A program made the translations under genes and the position numbers. 64,000 nucleotides of DNA, taken from assembly GCA_963662705.2 (NCBI GenBank), contig OY759767.1, forward strand, positions 5,766,001-5,830,000. The letters are read 5' to 3'. Source of the DNA: JAPPHA01 sp963662705. GTDB lineage: Bacteria > Pseudomonadota > Alphaproteobacteria > Rhodobacterales > Rhodobacteraceae. The notes beneath the pieces were generated by a model. The model worked only from the letters and a program-made list of their open reading frames with translations, was not told the DNA's origin and did no database searches. Positions 9,190 through 17,925 of this stretch are shown piece by piece. How positions within the stretch are numbered: position 1 is the stretch's first letter; each line of letters begins with the position of its first letter.

Positions 9190-9429
9190 TCAGTCCAGTT
9201 CAACGATGGTTGCCCCGACCGTGACGGGTTCGCCATCTTCCAGTGGGAAGCCCGAGACGGTGCCGCCGGCATCCGCCTTGATCTGGTGAAAGGATTTCAT
9301 CACTTCAACCAGTGCCACCACATCGCCCTTTTCCACGGTACTCCCGATTTCCACGAACGGCGGTTCTTCAGGTGCGGGCTTGCGATAGAACGTGCCCGGA
9401 ATCGGGGACTTGATTTCGTGTCTGGCCAT
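9190..9429 (-). CDS. accB: Short biotin carboxyl carrier protein
   Basis: A minimal biotinyl domain of 79 residues with the biotinylation site VEVMKSF at about residues 42-48, where Lys is modified. Upstream is the usual PIPGTFYR and PPFVEIGSTVEKGD. I start at ATG 9429, which has GGGAG 7 bases upstream; ATG 9435 is the alternative. It lacks the long N-terminus of housekeeping AccB and resembles carriers found with PxpABC. It is the acceptor for the biotin carboxylase encoded beyond the insertion element. Its TGA stop lies within the element's target duplication. Confidence 0.85.
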   Translation of the reverse strand: MARHEIKSPIPGTFYRKPAPEEPPFVEIGSTVEKGDVVALVEVMKSFHQIKADAGGTVSGFPLEDGEPVTVGATIVELD

Positions 9430-9460
9430 GGCCATTCTCCCTTCGTTCCTGCGGGGCCGC

Positions 9461-10189
9461 TTACATGGCATCAAGCTGGCTGAGTGCCGAGTTGACGGCC
9501 TTTCCGATTTCGACCGCATTCGGCGTATCGGAATGGATGCAGACGGTTTCGGCGCGCACTGGCAATGTCTTGCCCCCTATCGTGGTCAGGGTTCCGTCGC
9601 GTACCGCAGCCACCGCACGGCTTGCAGCAAGCTCGGGCGCCACGGCCTCATGTTCGCGCGTGATGATCAGCTGGCCTTCGTCATCGTAGTTCAGGTCTGC
9701 AAAGAATTCAGGCATGAAACCCACGGCGCGCCGCGTGTAGACCTCTTCATGCAATGTTCCGGATATGCCGGTAACCGGCACGCCATAGACCGCTGCGGCG
9801 TCGGCGATGGCCTCGGCAATATGTTCCTGTCGGGCCGCCATGCCGTAAAGTGCGCCATGCGGCTTCAGATGGCAGAGCAACATCCCCTCGAGTTTCAGGA
9901 AAGAAAAGAGCGCACCGATCTGATAGAGAATGATGTTGACCATCTCATCGTGGTCGACTTTCATCTCGCGCCGGCCGAACCCGGCAAGGTCGGGCAGCGA
10001 AACATGTGCGCCGACCTTGACCCCGTACCGTTTGGCCAGGGCGACAGTTCCGCGCATGTGGTTTGGATCGGACCCGTGAAAGCCGCAGGCGATGTTGGCC
10101 TGGGTGATGTAGGGCATGATGCCCGCATCGTCGCCCATCCGGTAAACACCAAAGCTCTCACCCATGTCACAGTTGATGTCGACCTTCAC
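9461..10189 (-). CDS. pxpA: 5-oxoprolinase subunit A (LamB/YcsF family)
   Basis: A protein of 242 residues of the LamB/YcsF family, full length. It opens with the signature MKVDINCDMGESFGVYRMGDD, followed by ANIACGFHGSDPNHM (about residues 33-47), KVGAHVSLPDLAGFGRR and VKPHG-like LKPHGALYG. With PxpB and PxpC it forms the bacterial ATP-dependent 5-oxoprolinase, which removes the damage product pyroglutamate. It lies 11 bases after the permease gene and about 30 bases before the biotin carrier, within the same minus-strand operon. That places the importer and enzyme under one control. Confidence 0.92.
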   Translation of the reverse strand: MKVDINCDMGESFGVYRMGDDAGIMPYITQANIACGFHGSDPNHMRGTVALAKRYGVKVGAHVSLPDLAGFGRREMKVDHDEMVNIILYQIGALFSFLKLEGMLLCHLKPHGALYGMAARQEHIAEAIADAAAVYGVPVTGISGTLHEEVYTRRAVGFMPEFFADLNYDDEGQLIITREHEAVAPELAASRAVAAVRDGTLTTIGGKTLPVRAETVCIHSDTPNAVEIGKAVNSALSQLDAM

Positions 10190-10200
10190 GGCGTATCCCC

Positions 10201-11217
10201 CTAGTCCTTCAAGGTCGCCACGAATTTCAGGCGTAGCTGGTCGGCAATCACTGCCAGGATCAGCAACGCGCCAAGAACGACCGTCTGAAGGTAACTTTCG
10301 ATCCGGGCAAGGTTCATCCCGTTCTGCACCAGGCCAATGAAGAGTGCGCCAAGCACCACATTTTCCAGCCGTCCGACGCCCCCGCGCAAACTGACCCCTG
10401 CAATGACGCAGGCGGCAATCGATTCCAGTGGCATTGAAGCGCCGATATTGGCTTCGCCCGTGTCAAGTCGGGCGGTCAGCAGCATTCCCGTCACGGCGGC
10501 GAAGAACGCGCAGAGCACGTAGGTCAGGAAGAGCACGCCTCGTGTGTTGATCCCCGAGAGTGACGCTGCCTTGCGATTGCCGCCCACGGCGTAGAAATAC
10601 CGGCCGTAGGGCGTGCGGTACAGGAAGACGTAGAGTATCAGGACCAGGACCGTGACAACCAGCACCGGCGTGGGAATTCCAAGAAGATGGCCGAAGCCGA
10701 ACATGTCGCCGAACTGGATGGGCATTCCGTAGACCGGCACACCGCCAGTCAGATAGAGGGCAATGCCGAAACCCACCGATGCCATGCCCAGCGACATCAT
10801 GAAGGGCGAGACATTGAAATAGGCCACGCCCAAACCGTTCATCACGCCGATCGACGTGCCTGCCGCGATCCCGGCGAAACAACCGACGGCGATCGACAGC
10901 CAGACGGCTTCCGGCATCGTGGCGTAGGCAGCGGCCATGGCCATGGCGCCCGTGACCGAAGCGAGCGCGAGGATTGTGCCGACCGACAGGTCGAACCCTC
11001 CGGTCAGCAGCGCCAGCATCTGCCCGATGGAGACGATGGTCAGGTAGACCGATTGCCTGAGCACATTCGTCAGATTGCGCAAGGTCAGGAAGTTCTCGGA
11101 CATCAGCGTGAAGATCACCAGGGCGGCGAGCAGCAGGAATGGCAGGATGCCCAGCTTGACAAAGGCCCGCTTGAGAAGGAGGGTCACGGCACTTTCGGCG
11201 AATTTGTCCCTGGCCAT
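10201..11217 (-). CDS. ABC transporter permease, ribose (RbsC/CUT2) type
   Basis: An inner-membrane permease of 338 residues with about eight to ten hydrophobic segments. The family signature GGFDLSVGTILALASVTGAM (about residues 72-91) and the C-terminal AACVIAGVSLRGGVGRLENVVLGAL are typical of the BPD_transp_2 family. It partners the double ATPase upstream; its ATG overlaps the ATPase TGA (ATGA at 11216-11219). Members carry pentoses, autoinducer-2 or other small polar compounds. The gene context here (5-oxoprolinase) suggests a lactam or amino-acid derivative rather than a sugar (inference). Confidence 0.88.
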   Translation of the reverse strand: MARDKFAESAVTLLLKRAFVKLGILPFLLLAALVIFTLMSENFLTLRNLTNVLRQSVYLTIVSIGQMLALLTGGFDLSVGTILALASVTGAMAMAAAYATMPEAVWLSIAVGCFAGIAAGTSIGVMNGLGVAYFNVSPFMMSLGMASVGFGIALYLTGGVPVYGMPIQFGDMFGFGHLLGIPTPVLVVTVLVLILYVFLYRTPYGRYFYAVGGNRKAASLSGINTRGVLFLTYVLCAFFAAVTGMLLTARLDTGEANIGASMPLESIAACVIAGVSLRGGVGRLENVVLGALFIGLVQNGMNLARIESYLQTVVLGALLILAVIADQLRLKFVATLKD

Positions 11218-12707
11218 CAGCGTCCCTCTCTTTCGAAGAAATGCGCCAGGACTGCCTCTTCGGTGATACGTTCCCCCTCGAGTTGCGCCTGCACCCGACC
11301 GCGATAGAACACGTCGGCCGTGTCAGAGAGGTGAAGGATCTCCGGAAGGTCGGATGAAACAAGGACGATCGCCACGCCCTGCTTTGCGAGTTCCACGATG
11401 AACTCGTAGATCGCCGCCCTGGTGCCCACATCAACCCCGACGGTCGGTTCGTCAAAGGCGATCAGCCTGAATTCACGCGTGAGGCTTCGGGCGAGCATCA
11501 CCTTCTGCTGATTGCCACCCGAGAATTGATCGGTGGTCCGCTCGATCCGTGGCGGCTGCAGGTTCATCCGGTCGGCCAGTTCGCCGGCCGCGCGCCGCTC
11601 ACCTCCCGGGTTCAGCAGGGGGCCGTGTGAAAACGGCTCGATGTCGAGTGCTGGCAGAGTGATGTTCTCGCGCGCCGGACGCATCATCATCAGACCTTCG
11701 GCACGCCGGTCAGATGGCAGGTAGAGGAAACCGTTCCGGATATTCCGTTTCGGCCCGTGGCCCGTGGATTCACGGCCAAGATACCGCACCTGTCCCGCTG
11801 AAATCGTCCGGGCGCCGAAAGCTGCCTGCAACAACTCCGATTTTCCGGAGCCGACCAGGCCGGCCAATCCCACGATCTCGCCTGCACGGGTGTCAAGCGA
11901 AACGCCTTCGACCGTGCCGTCGCGCGTAGTCAGTTCTTCGATCTCCAGCACCGGAGCGCCCGCGGCCCGCGCACTCCGCTCGGGGAAGATCTTGCCCACC
12001 TCACGACCGGTCATCAACTGGACCAGGACATTCTCTGAAGCTTCCTGCGCATTCACCGTATCGATATGGCAGCCGTCCCGCAGCACGGTGATGCGGCTCC
12101 CAATGCGCCAGATTTCCGCCATCCGATGGGTGATGTAGACAATGCCGATGCCGCGCGCCGTCAATTCACCGATCAATCTGAAAAGCTGGTCTGTCTCGTG
12201 GTCGGTCAGCGATGCGGTCGGTTCATCCAGGATCAGCACCGAAAGGTCGGACCGGAACGCCTTGGCAATTTCCACCATCTGCTGTTCTGCCCGCGTCAGG
12301 TGATCAACGCGTGCCGCCGGATCGATGCGGAAGTCGAGTTCATCGAGGATTTCGCGCGCATGTCTGCGGCTTCGCCTCCAGTCAATGAATGCGCCATTTC
12401 GGGGTTCCGCGCCGAGAAAGAGGTTTTCCTCCACCGTCATCTGCGGAATCAGGGAAAAGTCCTGGAAGACCGCGGAAATCCCCAGTTCGCGTGCGTCGTG
12501 CACCGAGTGGAGCGAAACCTGCCGGCCCTTGAAGTCGAACGTGCCCGACGTGGGCTGGACGGCACCGGCCAGGATCGAGATCAGGGTCGATTTGCCGGCG
12601 CCGTTTTCTCCGAAAAGCATGTGCACCTCACCCGCGCAAAGATCGAAATCCACGGAATCAAGTGCCCGCACCCCCGGATAGTCCTTGGTGACGGAGCATG
12701 TCGCCAT
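11217..12707 (-). CDS. ABC transporter ATP-binding protein, double-domain RbsA type
   Basis: A protein of about 496 residues with two fused nucleotide-binding domains. Domain 1 has Walker A GENGAGKST near residue 33, signature LTRAEQQMVEIAKA and Walker B LILDEPTASL. Domain 2 has GLVGSGKSELL near residue 280, signature FSGGNQQKVMLARSL and IAFDEPTVGVD. This layout is that of RbsA/MglA-type importers. I start at ATG 12707; GTG 12713 lies inside the adjacent hairpin. A perfect hairpin directly upstream contains the likely ribosome-binding site. It is followed without a gap by the permease. Confidence 0.9.
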   Translation of the reverse strand: MATCSVTKDYPGVRALDSVDFDLCAGEVHMLFGENGAGKSTLISILAGAVQPTSGTFDFKGRQVSLHSVHDARELGISAVFQDFSLIPQMTVEENLFLGAEPRNGAFIDWRRSRRHAREILDELDFRIDPAARVDHLTRAEQQMVEIAKAFRSDLSVLILDEPTASLTDHETDQLFRLIGELTARGIGIVYITHRMAEIWRIGSRITVLRDGCHIDTVNAQEASENVLVQLMTGREVGKIFPERSARAAGAPVLEIEELTTRDGTVEGVSLDTRAGEIVGLAGLVGSGKSELLQAAFGARTISAGQVRYLGRESTGHGPKRNIRNGFLYLPSDRRAEGLMMMRPARENITLPALDIEPFSHGPLLNPGGERRAAGELADRMNLQPPRIERTTDQFSGGNQQKVMLARSLTREFRLIAFDEPTVGVDVGTRAAIYEFIVELAKQGVAIVLVSSDLPEILHLSDTADVFYRGRVQAQLEGERITEEAVLAHFFEREGR

Positions 12708-12709
12708 CA

Positions 12710-12736
12710 ACACCTCGCCCGCAACGGGCGAGGTGT
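12710..12736 (-). promoter_or_regulatory. Perfect intercistronic hairpin before the ATPase gene
   Basis: A 12-bp perfect stem (12710-12721 pairs with 12725-12736, loop of three bases) lies between the binding-protein stop and the ATPase start. On the minus strand its 3' arm ends GCGAGGTGT just before the ATG, so the purine-rich GAGG is inside the stem. There is no T-run, so it looks like an mRNA-stabilising or translation-lowering element rather than a terminator. It would give more binding protein than ATPase. Confidence 0.6.
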
Positions 12737-12784
12737 CATCTGCAGCAGTTGTTCGGGAAGGACAGGTAATGGCCGGACCTTACC

Positions 12785-13861
12785 CTATTCGACAGTGAAG
12801 ACCGGGCGGAACCCGTCCGGAGCGAGGGTCGAGGACGGGTCGAATTCGCCATGATTGTCCTGTGTCACGACGTAGAGCGCGGGGCCCGCGTGCCTGACGT
12901 AGTCTTCGCCTTCGAGAATGCGAACCGCCTGGTCGACCGCGATCCGGCCCTGGATCACCGTCGAATCGGTTGGCGCGGCGAGAATCTGGCCGCGCGCGAT
13001 GCCGCGGTCCACGCCGGGTGTGTAGTAGTAGGAGATCACCTTGACCTGGTCGCTCAACCCGCGCGAACGCAAGATCGGTACGGCGGCCTCGGCGGTCACC
13101 GCGGTGCCGACGATGTAGTTGATGTCGGGATGTGTCTCGAGCGTATCCTCAACCAGCTTGGCCTGCACCTCCTTGCCGGTGTCTCCGTACCTGGTATCGA
13201 CCAGGTTGACGGCGCTGGCCTCGATTGCATTCGCGAAGCCTGCATTGCCTGCCTCGACCCAGCCGGCCCCGGCGGGTCCGGGGAACCATGCGGCCTTGAC
13301 AGTGCCGCTTCCGGCGGGGTGTCTGCTGGCGAGGAATTCGCCTACCTTGGCACCCATCTCGCCGAAGGAGACCAGTGACTTGGCCGATAGCTGATTCGAT
13401 GACATGCCGTTGATCACGTCGATCACCGGAATTCCCTTTGCCCTGATTTCGCCGACGAGGTTGTTCAATCCGTCAAAGGAAATTGCACCGATGATGACCG
13501 CGTCGGCCCCTGCCGAAACGCAGTCTTCGATCTGCGATATCTGGGTGTTGAGCTCGGTATAGCCGCCGGCTTCAACGACGGTGGCCGCCACGCCAAGTCG
13601 CCTGGCCTCATCGACCACGCCATAGTCGACACCCAGCCAATAGGCATCTTTCATGTGCGGGAACGAGATGCAGAGATCCCATTTCTGGCCGGCTTTCTCC
13701 AGCGGCACGTAGTCCAGGCTGGAGCGCGGACTGGACATGTCGAAAGGCGGATCCCAGACCTCGACCGTATAGGGATACCAGTTTTCGGCCTGCGCCGTCG
13801 TGCCAAGCCACAGCGCGAGCGCAACCGCGGAAGACACGGCATGTGAATGTGACGTTTTCAT
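12785..13861 (-). CDS. TorT-like periplasmic binding protein of the ABC importer
   Basis: An exported protein of 358 residues with a Sec signal peptide (residues 1-25, cleavage after AQA). The mature protein opens with YPYTVEVWDPPFD and then KAGQKWDLCISFPHMKDAYW, followed by VEAGGYTELNTQISQIEDC. These are hallmarks of the TorT/Peripla_BP_4 group, known from sensing of trimethylamine N-oxide. Here there is no Tor sensor kinase or reductase nearby; instead it heads an operon with a ribose-type ATPase and permease, so it is more likely a transport receptor. The start ATG 13861 follows GGGAG. The ligand is unknown; 5-oxoproline or a related nitrogenous ring is plausible from the operon. Confidence 0.82.
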   Translation of the reverse strand: MKTSHSHAVSSAVALALWLGTTAQAENWYPYTVEVWDPPFDMSSPRSSLDYVPLEKAGQKWDLCISFPHMKDAYWLGVDYGVVDEARRLGVAATVVEAGGYTELNTQISQIEDCVSAGADAVIIGAISFDGLNNLVGEIRAKGIPVIDVINGMSSNQLSAKSLVSFGEMGAKVGEFLASRHPAGSGTVKAAWFPGPAGAGWVEAGNAGFANAIEASAVNLVDTRYGDTGKEVQAKLVEDTLETHPDINYIVGTAVTAEAAVPILRSRGLSDQVKVISYYYTPGVDRGIARGQILAAPTDSTVIQGRIAVDQAVRILEGEDYVRHAGPALYVVTQDNHGEFDPSSTLAPDGFRPVFTVE

Positions 13862-14166
13862 GTCTTTCTCCCAAGGACAGATTTCAGATTTGTGCCGCCC
13901 AAAAGGCGATCTGCCGGGAGCGTAAATTTGCTCACTGAAATTGTAAAATACGAATAACATGTAATATAATTCAAAAAAATAGATGTAAAGATATCATGAC
14001 GCAATTCCTTGAATGTGTTTGCGCCCGGATTTCGATCAAGCCTCAAGTGTCTATAATTGAATGGATTTAATGATTCCGATCAGCGGCATTCAGCTTGCGG
14101 TACCGCAAGGGAGAAATTATACTGCACTATCGAAAATCGAAAAAGATAATCGCGAATATCGGAAAA
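13862..14166. promoter_or_regulatory. AT-rich divergent promoter region
   Basis: Three hundred bases between the binding-protein operon (minus) and the LysR gene (plus). The stretch 13935-14000 is clearly richer in A and T than its surroundings and contains TATAAT-like sequence. LysR regulators usually bind such divergent spacers at T-N11-A sites. I did not find one unambiguous operator. Confidence 0.5.
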
Positions 14167-15072
14167 ATGAAACAACCATCTCTGCGCCAGATCCGCTATT
14201 TCACTGCCGTTGCAAATGCCGGGCAGATCTCCCGTGCCGCCAAGGAGCTCAACGTCTCTCAATCCACGTTGACCACGGCCATCAAGGAGCTCGAGGAGAC
14301 CATCGGAACTCAACTTTTTGTTCGGCACAGCGGCGGCGTGTCATTGACCTACGAGGGCAACATCTTTCTGGATCATTCGCGTCGGATCATGGTGGCGGTT
14401 GACGAGGCGGTTCGGGCGCCGCGCCGCAAGCGGGATGACGTTCGGGGGCGGCTCCGGCTGGCGCTGACCTACACTGTCGCGGGTTATTACATCCCTCCCT
14501 TTCTCGAGAAGTTCCAGAGATCATTTCCGAGCGTCAGCCTGCAACTGACCGAGGCCGCGCGGGACGTGATCGAGGACGGGCTGGTTTCCGACGTATTCGA
14601 CCTGGCCGTACTCCTGACCTCCAACATCATCGATCAGGAGGGATTGAAATTCGAAACCCTGATGCAGTCGCGCCGACGGCTCTGGTTGCCGACGCTGCAT
14701 CCGCTGCTGTCGCAAGACACGATTACACTGGCCGATGTATCGCGCGAGCCCTACATCATGCTCACCGTGGATGAAGCCAGCAACACGGCACAGCGCTACT
14801 GGAACAAGACCGCGTACCGTCCAAACACCATTTTCCGAACATCATCGCTGGAAGCCGTCAGGTCATTGGTCTCGGGCGGCATGGGTGTCACCATTCTGTC
14901 GGACATGGTCTATCGGCCGTGGTCGCTTGACGGCCGGCGAGTCGAGGCAACATCGCTAGCCGACAATGTGCCAACCATGGACGTCGGAATGGCCTGGGCC
15001 GCCAACGTCGAACTGAACAGTGCGGCTGCGGCGTTCCGGGAATTCATGCATCTCGGAGACGTCTCGCATTGA
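14167..15072 (+). CDS. LysR-family transcriptional regulator
   Basis: A protein of 301 residues. The winged helix-turn-helix is at the N-terminus (LRQIRYFTAVANAGQISRAAKELNVSQSTLTTAIKELEE, residues 6-44). A LysR substrate-binding domain follows (GRLRLALTYTVAGYYIPPFLEKF from about residue 95). I start at ATG 14167 because residues before it (frame open to 14095) are not homologous to the family. It is transcribed away from the TorT-like/5-oxoprolinase operon, the classical arrangement for a LysR activator of that operon. The effector is probably the imported compound or its product (inference). Confidence 0.85.
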   Translation: MKQPSLRQIRYFTAVANAGQISRAAKELNVSQSTLTTAIKELEETIGTQLFVRHSGGVSLTYEGNIFLDHSRRIMVAVDEAVRAPRRKRDDVRGRLRLALTYTVAGYYIPPFLEKFQRSFPSVSLQLTEAARDVIEDGLVSDVFDLAVLLTSNIIDQEGLKFETLMQSRRRLWLPTLHPLLSQDTITLADVSREPYIMLTVDEASNTAQRYWNKTAYRPNTIFRTSSLEAVRSLVSGGMGVTILSDMVYRPWSLDGRRVEATSLADNVPTMDVGMAWAANVELNSAAAAFREFMHLGDVSH

Positions 15073-15319
15073 CTTGGAATCTCTCCCATCGTGTCATCGG
15101 TAGCCTTTTCGCTGGCCATTGCGAACCTGACGGCTTGTCCAGGCTGATTGTTTGCACAATTGACAACGGACTCGACGCCAGCGGGCGGCACCGTCGCCGC
15201 CATTCTCCGGCCCGCAGGTCATGTTCTCGGAGCCGTCAATTTTCCGTTATGCCGTCAACATGCTTCGCTGGCCGGCTTACGGATTTCGAGGCACGAACAG
15301 ACAATGAATTCGCGGAATC

Positions 15320-15454
15320 ATGTGCAAACAGGCATCTTTCCTGACCGCTGACCAGCGGGCGAAACTCGCGAAAATCCTGCACTGACGCAAGGCCGATGCT
15401 CTTGTGCCGTGTCATGCGGGTTCCCTGCCTCTGCCGGACGATGGCAAGTCGGTG
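15320..15454 (+). pseudogene. Remnant of an IS630-family transposase N-terminus (tentative)
   Basis: Reading from ATG 15320, the frame gives FLTADQRAKLAKIL, a TGA, then RKADALVPCHAGSLPLPDDGKS. This resembles the N-terminal helix-turn-helix start of IS630-type transposases (TAEQR...L...RKADA...RANALLLLDDG). It is only about 45 codons with an internal stop. The rest of the 15073-15574 interval has nothing recognisable. Family assignment is tentative. Confidence 0.4.
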
Positions 15455-15574
15455 AGGTTCACAGCGAAGTCCAACAGATCATGCGCGCGCCTTGACCTAC
15501 GCAGGGATTTCGAGCTCGTTTGGACCATGGACCCTGGGAATTTCTCGTGTTCAAGCCGTACATGGCGCCAGGCA

Positions 15575-16888
15575 TCACCGACCGCGAATTGGTACGCCGC
15601 CCGATGTGTGGCGCAGGTGCGTAGTCTTGCCGCACCCTCCAGTCGCATCCTCGTAGAGTCGCAGCACGTTCTTGACCGAGTTGATGAGGAGTGCGTGGCC
15701 GGTCGCCGGCCCTTTCTCAAGACCGTAAGCGGGAAAAAACTGGTTGCGAACGGACACGGGTACACGTCGGTCCTTCAGCCTCTGCAGCAAGGCGGCGACA
15801 GCCTCGCTTGCGGCCTCTACTGGCCAATAATAACGGATCCGGTCCGAAAGACCGAAATGCCGCTGGAGCCAGAGATCTCTCTCGCTGCCGGAACAGTAGT
15901 TCAACCAGTTATCGGGAGCCGCCTGCATCGCCCGTTCCATCGTCTCAATCAACCGTCCTTTCGGAGCGCGGCCGTCGAGAACGTCGGCGAGGCCGTCGAG
16001 CGAATAAAGGGATTCGCGCAGCGCGAAGGTCAGCGAAGGTCCGACCTTCAGAAACGCGAAGCCGTTCTCGACAAGCCCACGCAATCCGTCGATGGTCTGA
16101 AAATCCGTCGAATGCGCCTCGAACACCATGCCGGGGTGTGCTTTCAATGCGGCAGAAAGCGCCTGCGCTTTCCGGGGATCGAAATGGATGACGTTCGAAT
16201 TGGTGAACTCGACGCCGGGCTGGACGACAAGCGCAATCACGCGGGAAAACGCATCCTGCAAGCCAAGTTCCCGAAAAACGGCCCTGTGCACCTCGACTGT
16301 CTCCGTGACAGCCTCCGGCCTCGTCGGTTCGAGACGATCAAGCCCGTGGTTCGCCCCTCCCGGGACCGGCACCTCGGTTCCGATAACATAGACCGGATCA
16401 AGCCCCCCCTTGTGCCGTTCGGCGGCCGCGGCCAAACTTGCCGCGCGCCTGGCGACATTTTCACTTGCCAGGGCCACCGGTTCCCCTCTGCAACCCATGG
16501 AAGTGTCGAGGTGCAGCTTGCTGAATCCGGCCTGCACATAGGCCCTGATCATTCCCTTCGCTTTTTCCATCGCCTCGCCTGCAGGCAGGTGTTTCCAGGG
16601 GTACGGGCCCAGGTGGTCGCCGCCCAGAACGATTTTGGTGGTGTCGAATTGTAATTTGGCTGCAATATCCTCGACAGATTGGCGAAATTCTGCGGGCGTC
16701 ATTCCGGTATAGCCGCCATCCTGGTTGACCTGGTTGCAGGTCGCTTCGATCAGGACTGTCCTGCCCCGTTCACGGGCCAGGCCGAGCGCGGCCTCGATCA
16801 CCAACGGGTGGGCGGAGCAAACCGAGGTCATCCCCAAATGCTCGCCCCGGTGCCAGGCGTCGGGAATGCCCAGGAGCGGGTGTTTCAT
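15575..16888 (-). CDS. GatZ/KbaZ-family protein, probable D-tagatose-6-phosphate 4-epimerase
   Basis: A protein of 437 residues of family PF08013. Recognisable parts are MTSVCSAHPLVIEAAL, LIEATCNQVNQDGGYTGMTP, LGGDHLGPYPWKHLP and LHLDTSMGC in the first 170 residues. GatZ and KbaZ were named as non-catalytic subunits of tagatose-bisphosphate aldolase. A member of this family in Agrobacterium tumefaciens was shown to epimerise D-tagatose 6-phosphate to D-fructose 6-phosphate in a galactitol/D-altritol pathway. No aldolase partner (GatY/KbaY) is seen here, and the gene is coupled to a PfkB kinase (ATGA overlap at 16885-16888), which fits the epimerase role. The last 25 residues are Gly/Arg-rich and unusual. 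Confidence 0.85.
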   Translation of the reverse strand: MKHPLLGIPDAWHRGEHLGMTSVCSAHPLVIEAALGLARERGRTVLIEATCNQVNQDGGYTGMTPAEFRQSVEDIAAKLQFDTTKIVLGGDHLGPYPWKHLPAGEAMEKAKGMIRAYVQAGFSKLHLDTSMGCRGEPVALASENVARRAASLAAAAERHKGGLDPVYVIGTEVPVPGGANHGLDRLEPTRPEAVTETVEVHRAVFRELGLQDAFSRVIALVVQPGVEFTNSNVIHFDPRKAQALSAALKAHPGMVFEAHSTDFQTIDGLRGLVENGFAFLKVGPSLTFALRESLYSLDGLADVLDGRAPKGRLIETMERAMQAAPDNWLNYCSGSERDLWLQRHFGLSDRIRYYWPVEAASEAVAALLQRLKDRRVPVSVRNQFFPAYGLEKGPATGHALLINSVKNVLRLYEDATGGCGKTTHLRHTSGGVPIRGR

Positions 16889-17835
16889 CGGTCCTTATCC
16901 TTGTGGTCGAGGACGAATCGCTCAAGTGTGGGCAGATCGGCGGTGCCTTTCATTGGTCCTCTCCGTGTCACCGCCAATGCGCCGCTGGCCGCAGCGATCT
17001 CAAGCGCCGACTCGGGGTGTCTCCCCCGCAGCCACAGCGAGGTGAAAGTGGCGCTGAAACAGTCTCCCGCTCCGGTCGGATCCAACTCCTTGACCTCGAA
17101 TGCGTCGACCGAGAACTGCCTGTCCCGATCATGGTATCGAGCGCCGCCGGCGCCGCGCTTGTGCACAACCGCAGTGACGCCTCGTTGCAGAAGTTCTGCT
17201 ACTGCTCCAGGCGGGTCCCGCGCATCGGTCAGGAGGGTAAGTTCATCACCGCTCGGAAGGAACAGGTCGGTAAGCCCGACGATGCGGGTCATGGCATCTG
17301 CCAATCCCTGGCTCGAGAGCATTTCCTTGCGCAGGTTCGGATCGAAAGAAACGGTGCCGGAGCGTGCCTTGATCGCGCCGGCCGCTTCAATGTTCAGGTC
17401 AACGAAGTCCGGAATTGAGAGAGACGATCCCGTCACGTGGATGTGGTCGGCGACGTCCAGAATATCCGTGGCGGCATCGGAGACCTGCAAGGTTCCGGCG
17501 GCACTGTGCCTGATGTTGAAGACGAAATCGCGCGATCCATCCGAACGATAACGCACGAAAGCGCTGCCTGTCGGACGGTCCGGATCGACGTTTACGCCAG
17601 CGACGTTTACGCCATCCCGCCCCAGCCGGTCCAGGTTCAGGTGACCGAAATCATCGTTGCCCACGGCCGAGACAATGGCGACGGGTTGGCCCATCCTGGC
17701 GGCCTGGTCGGCAAAGATCGCGGGAGCGCCGGAAGGGTAGGGCCCGCTCAGCGACTGCGGCAGCAGGAATCCTTCGCCGACCGTGTCGGCCACGATCTCG
17801 ACGAGGATTTCTCCGATCACGACGATTTTCTTCAC
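16885..17835 (-). CDS. PfkB-family sugar kinase, probable D-tagatose kinase
   Basis: A ribokinase-fold kinase of 316 residues. The N-terminus (KKIVVIGEILVEIVADT, then PSGAPAIFADQAARMG) and the C-terminal PfkB motif DPTGAGDCFSATFTSLWLRG (catalytic Asp in GAGD, about residue 258) are intact. I start at GTG 17835 with AAGGAAAAC just upstream; the longer frame to 18387 is not supported. It phosphorylates a ketose with ATP; the adjacent PF08013 gene and the polyol dehydrogenases point to D-tagatose. It is divergent from the LacI regulator gene. A 2-keto-3-deoxygluconate or fructose kinase cannot be excluded from sequence alone. Confidence 0.85.
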   Translation of the reverse strand: MKKIVVIGEILVEIVADTVGEGFLLPQSLSGPYPSGAPAIFADQAARMGQPVAIVSAVGNDDFGHLNLDRLGRDGVNVAGVNVDPDRPTGSAFVRYRSDGSRDFVFNIRHSAAGTLQVSDAATDILDVADHIHVTGSSLSIPDFVDLNIEAAGAIKARSGTVSFDPNLRKEMLSSQGLADAMTRIVGLTDLFLPSGDELTLLTDARDPPGAVAELLQRGVTAVVHKRGAGGARYHDRDRQFSVDAFEVKELDPTGAGDCFSATFTSLWLRGRHPESALEIAAASGALAVTRRGPMKGTADLPTLERFVLDHKDKDR

Positions 17836-17925
17836 GTTTTCCTTGCCCAAGCCTGCATTTCGGACCTTCGGTGACCCCAAGCTTGCGCCTGAATCTGGCG
17901 TCCCGCGTACAAAGGCCGCAACATC

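Noticed and set aside
12785..13861. Assignment of the receptor to a Tor (TMAO) respiratory system
   Set aside because: No TorS, TorR or reductase gene is nearby, and importer ATPase and permease genes follow directly.
15404..16654. A 416-codon plus-strand frame opposite GatZ
   Set aside because: Composition is that of an antisense frame; GatZ on the minus strand is well conserved.
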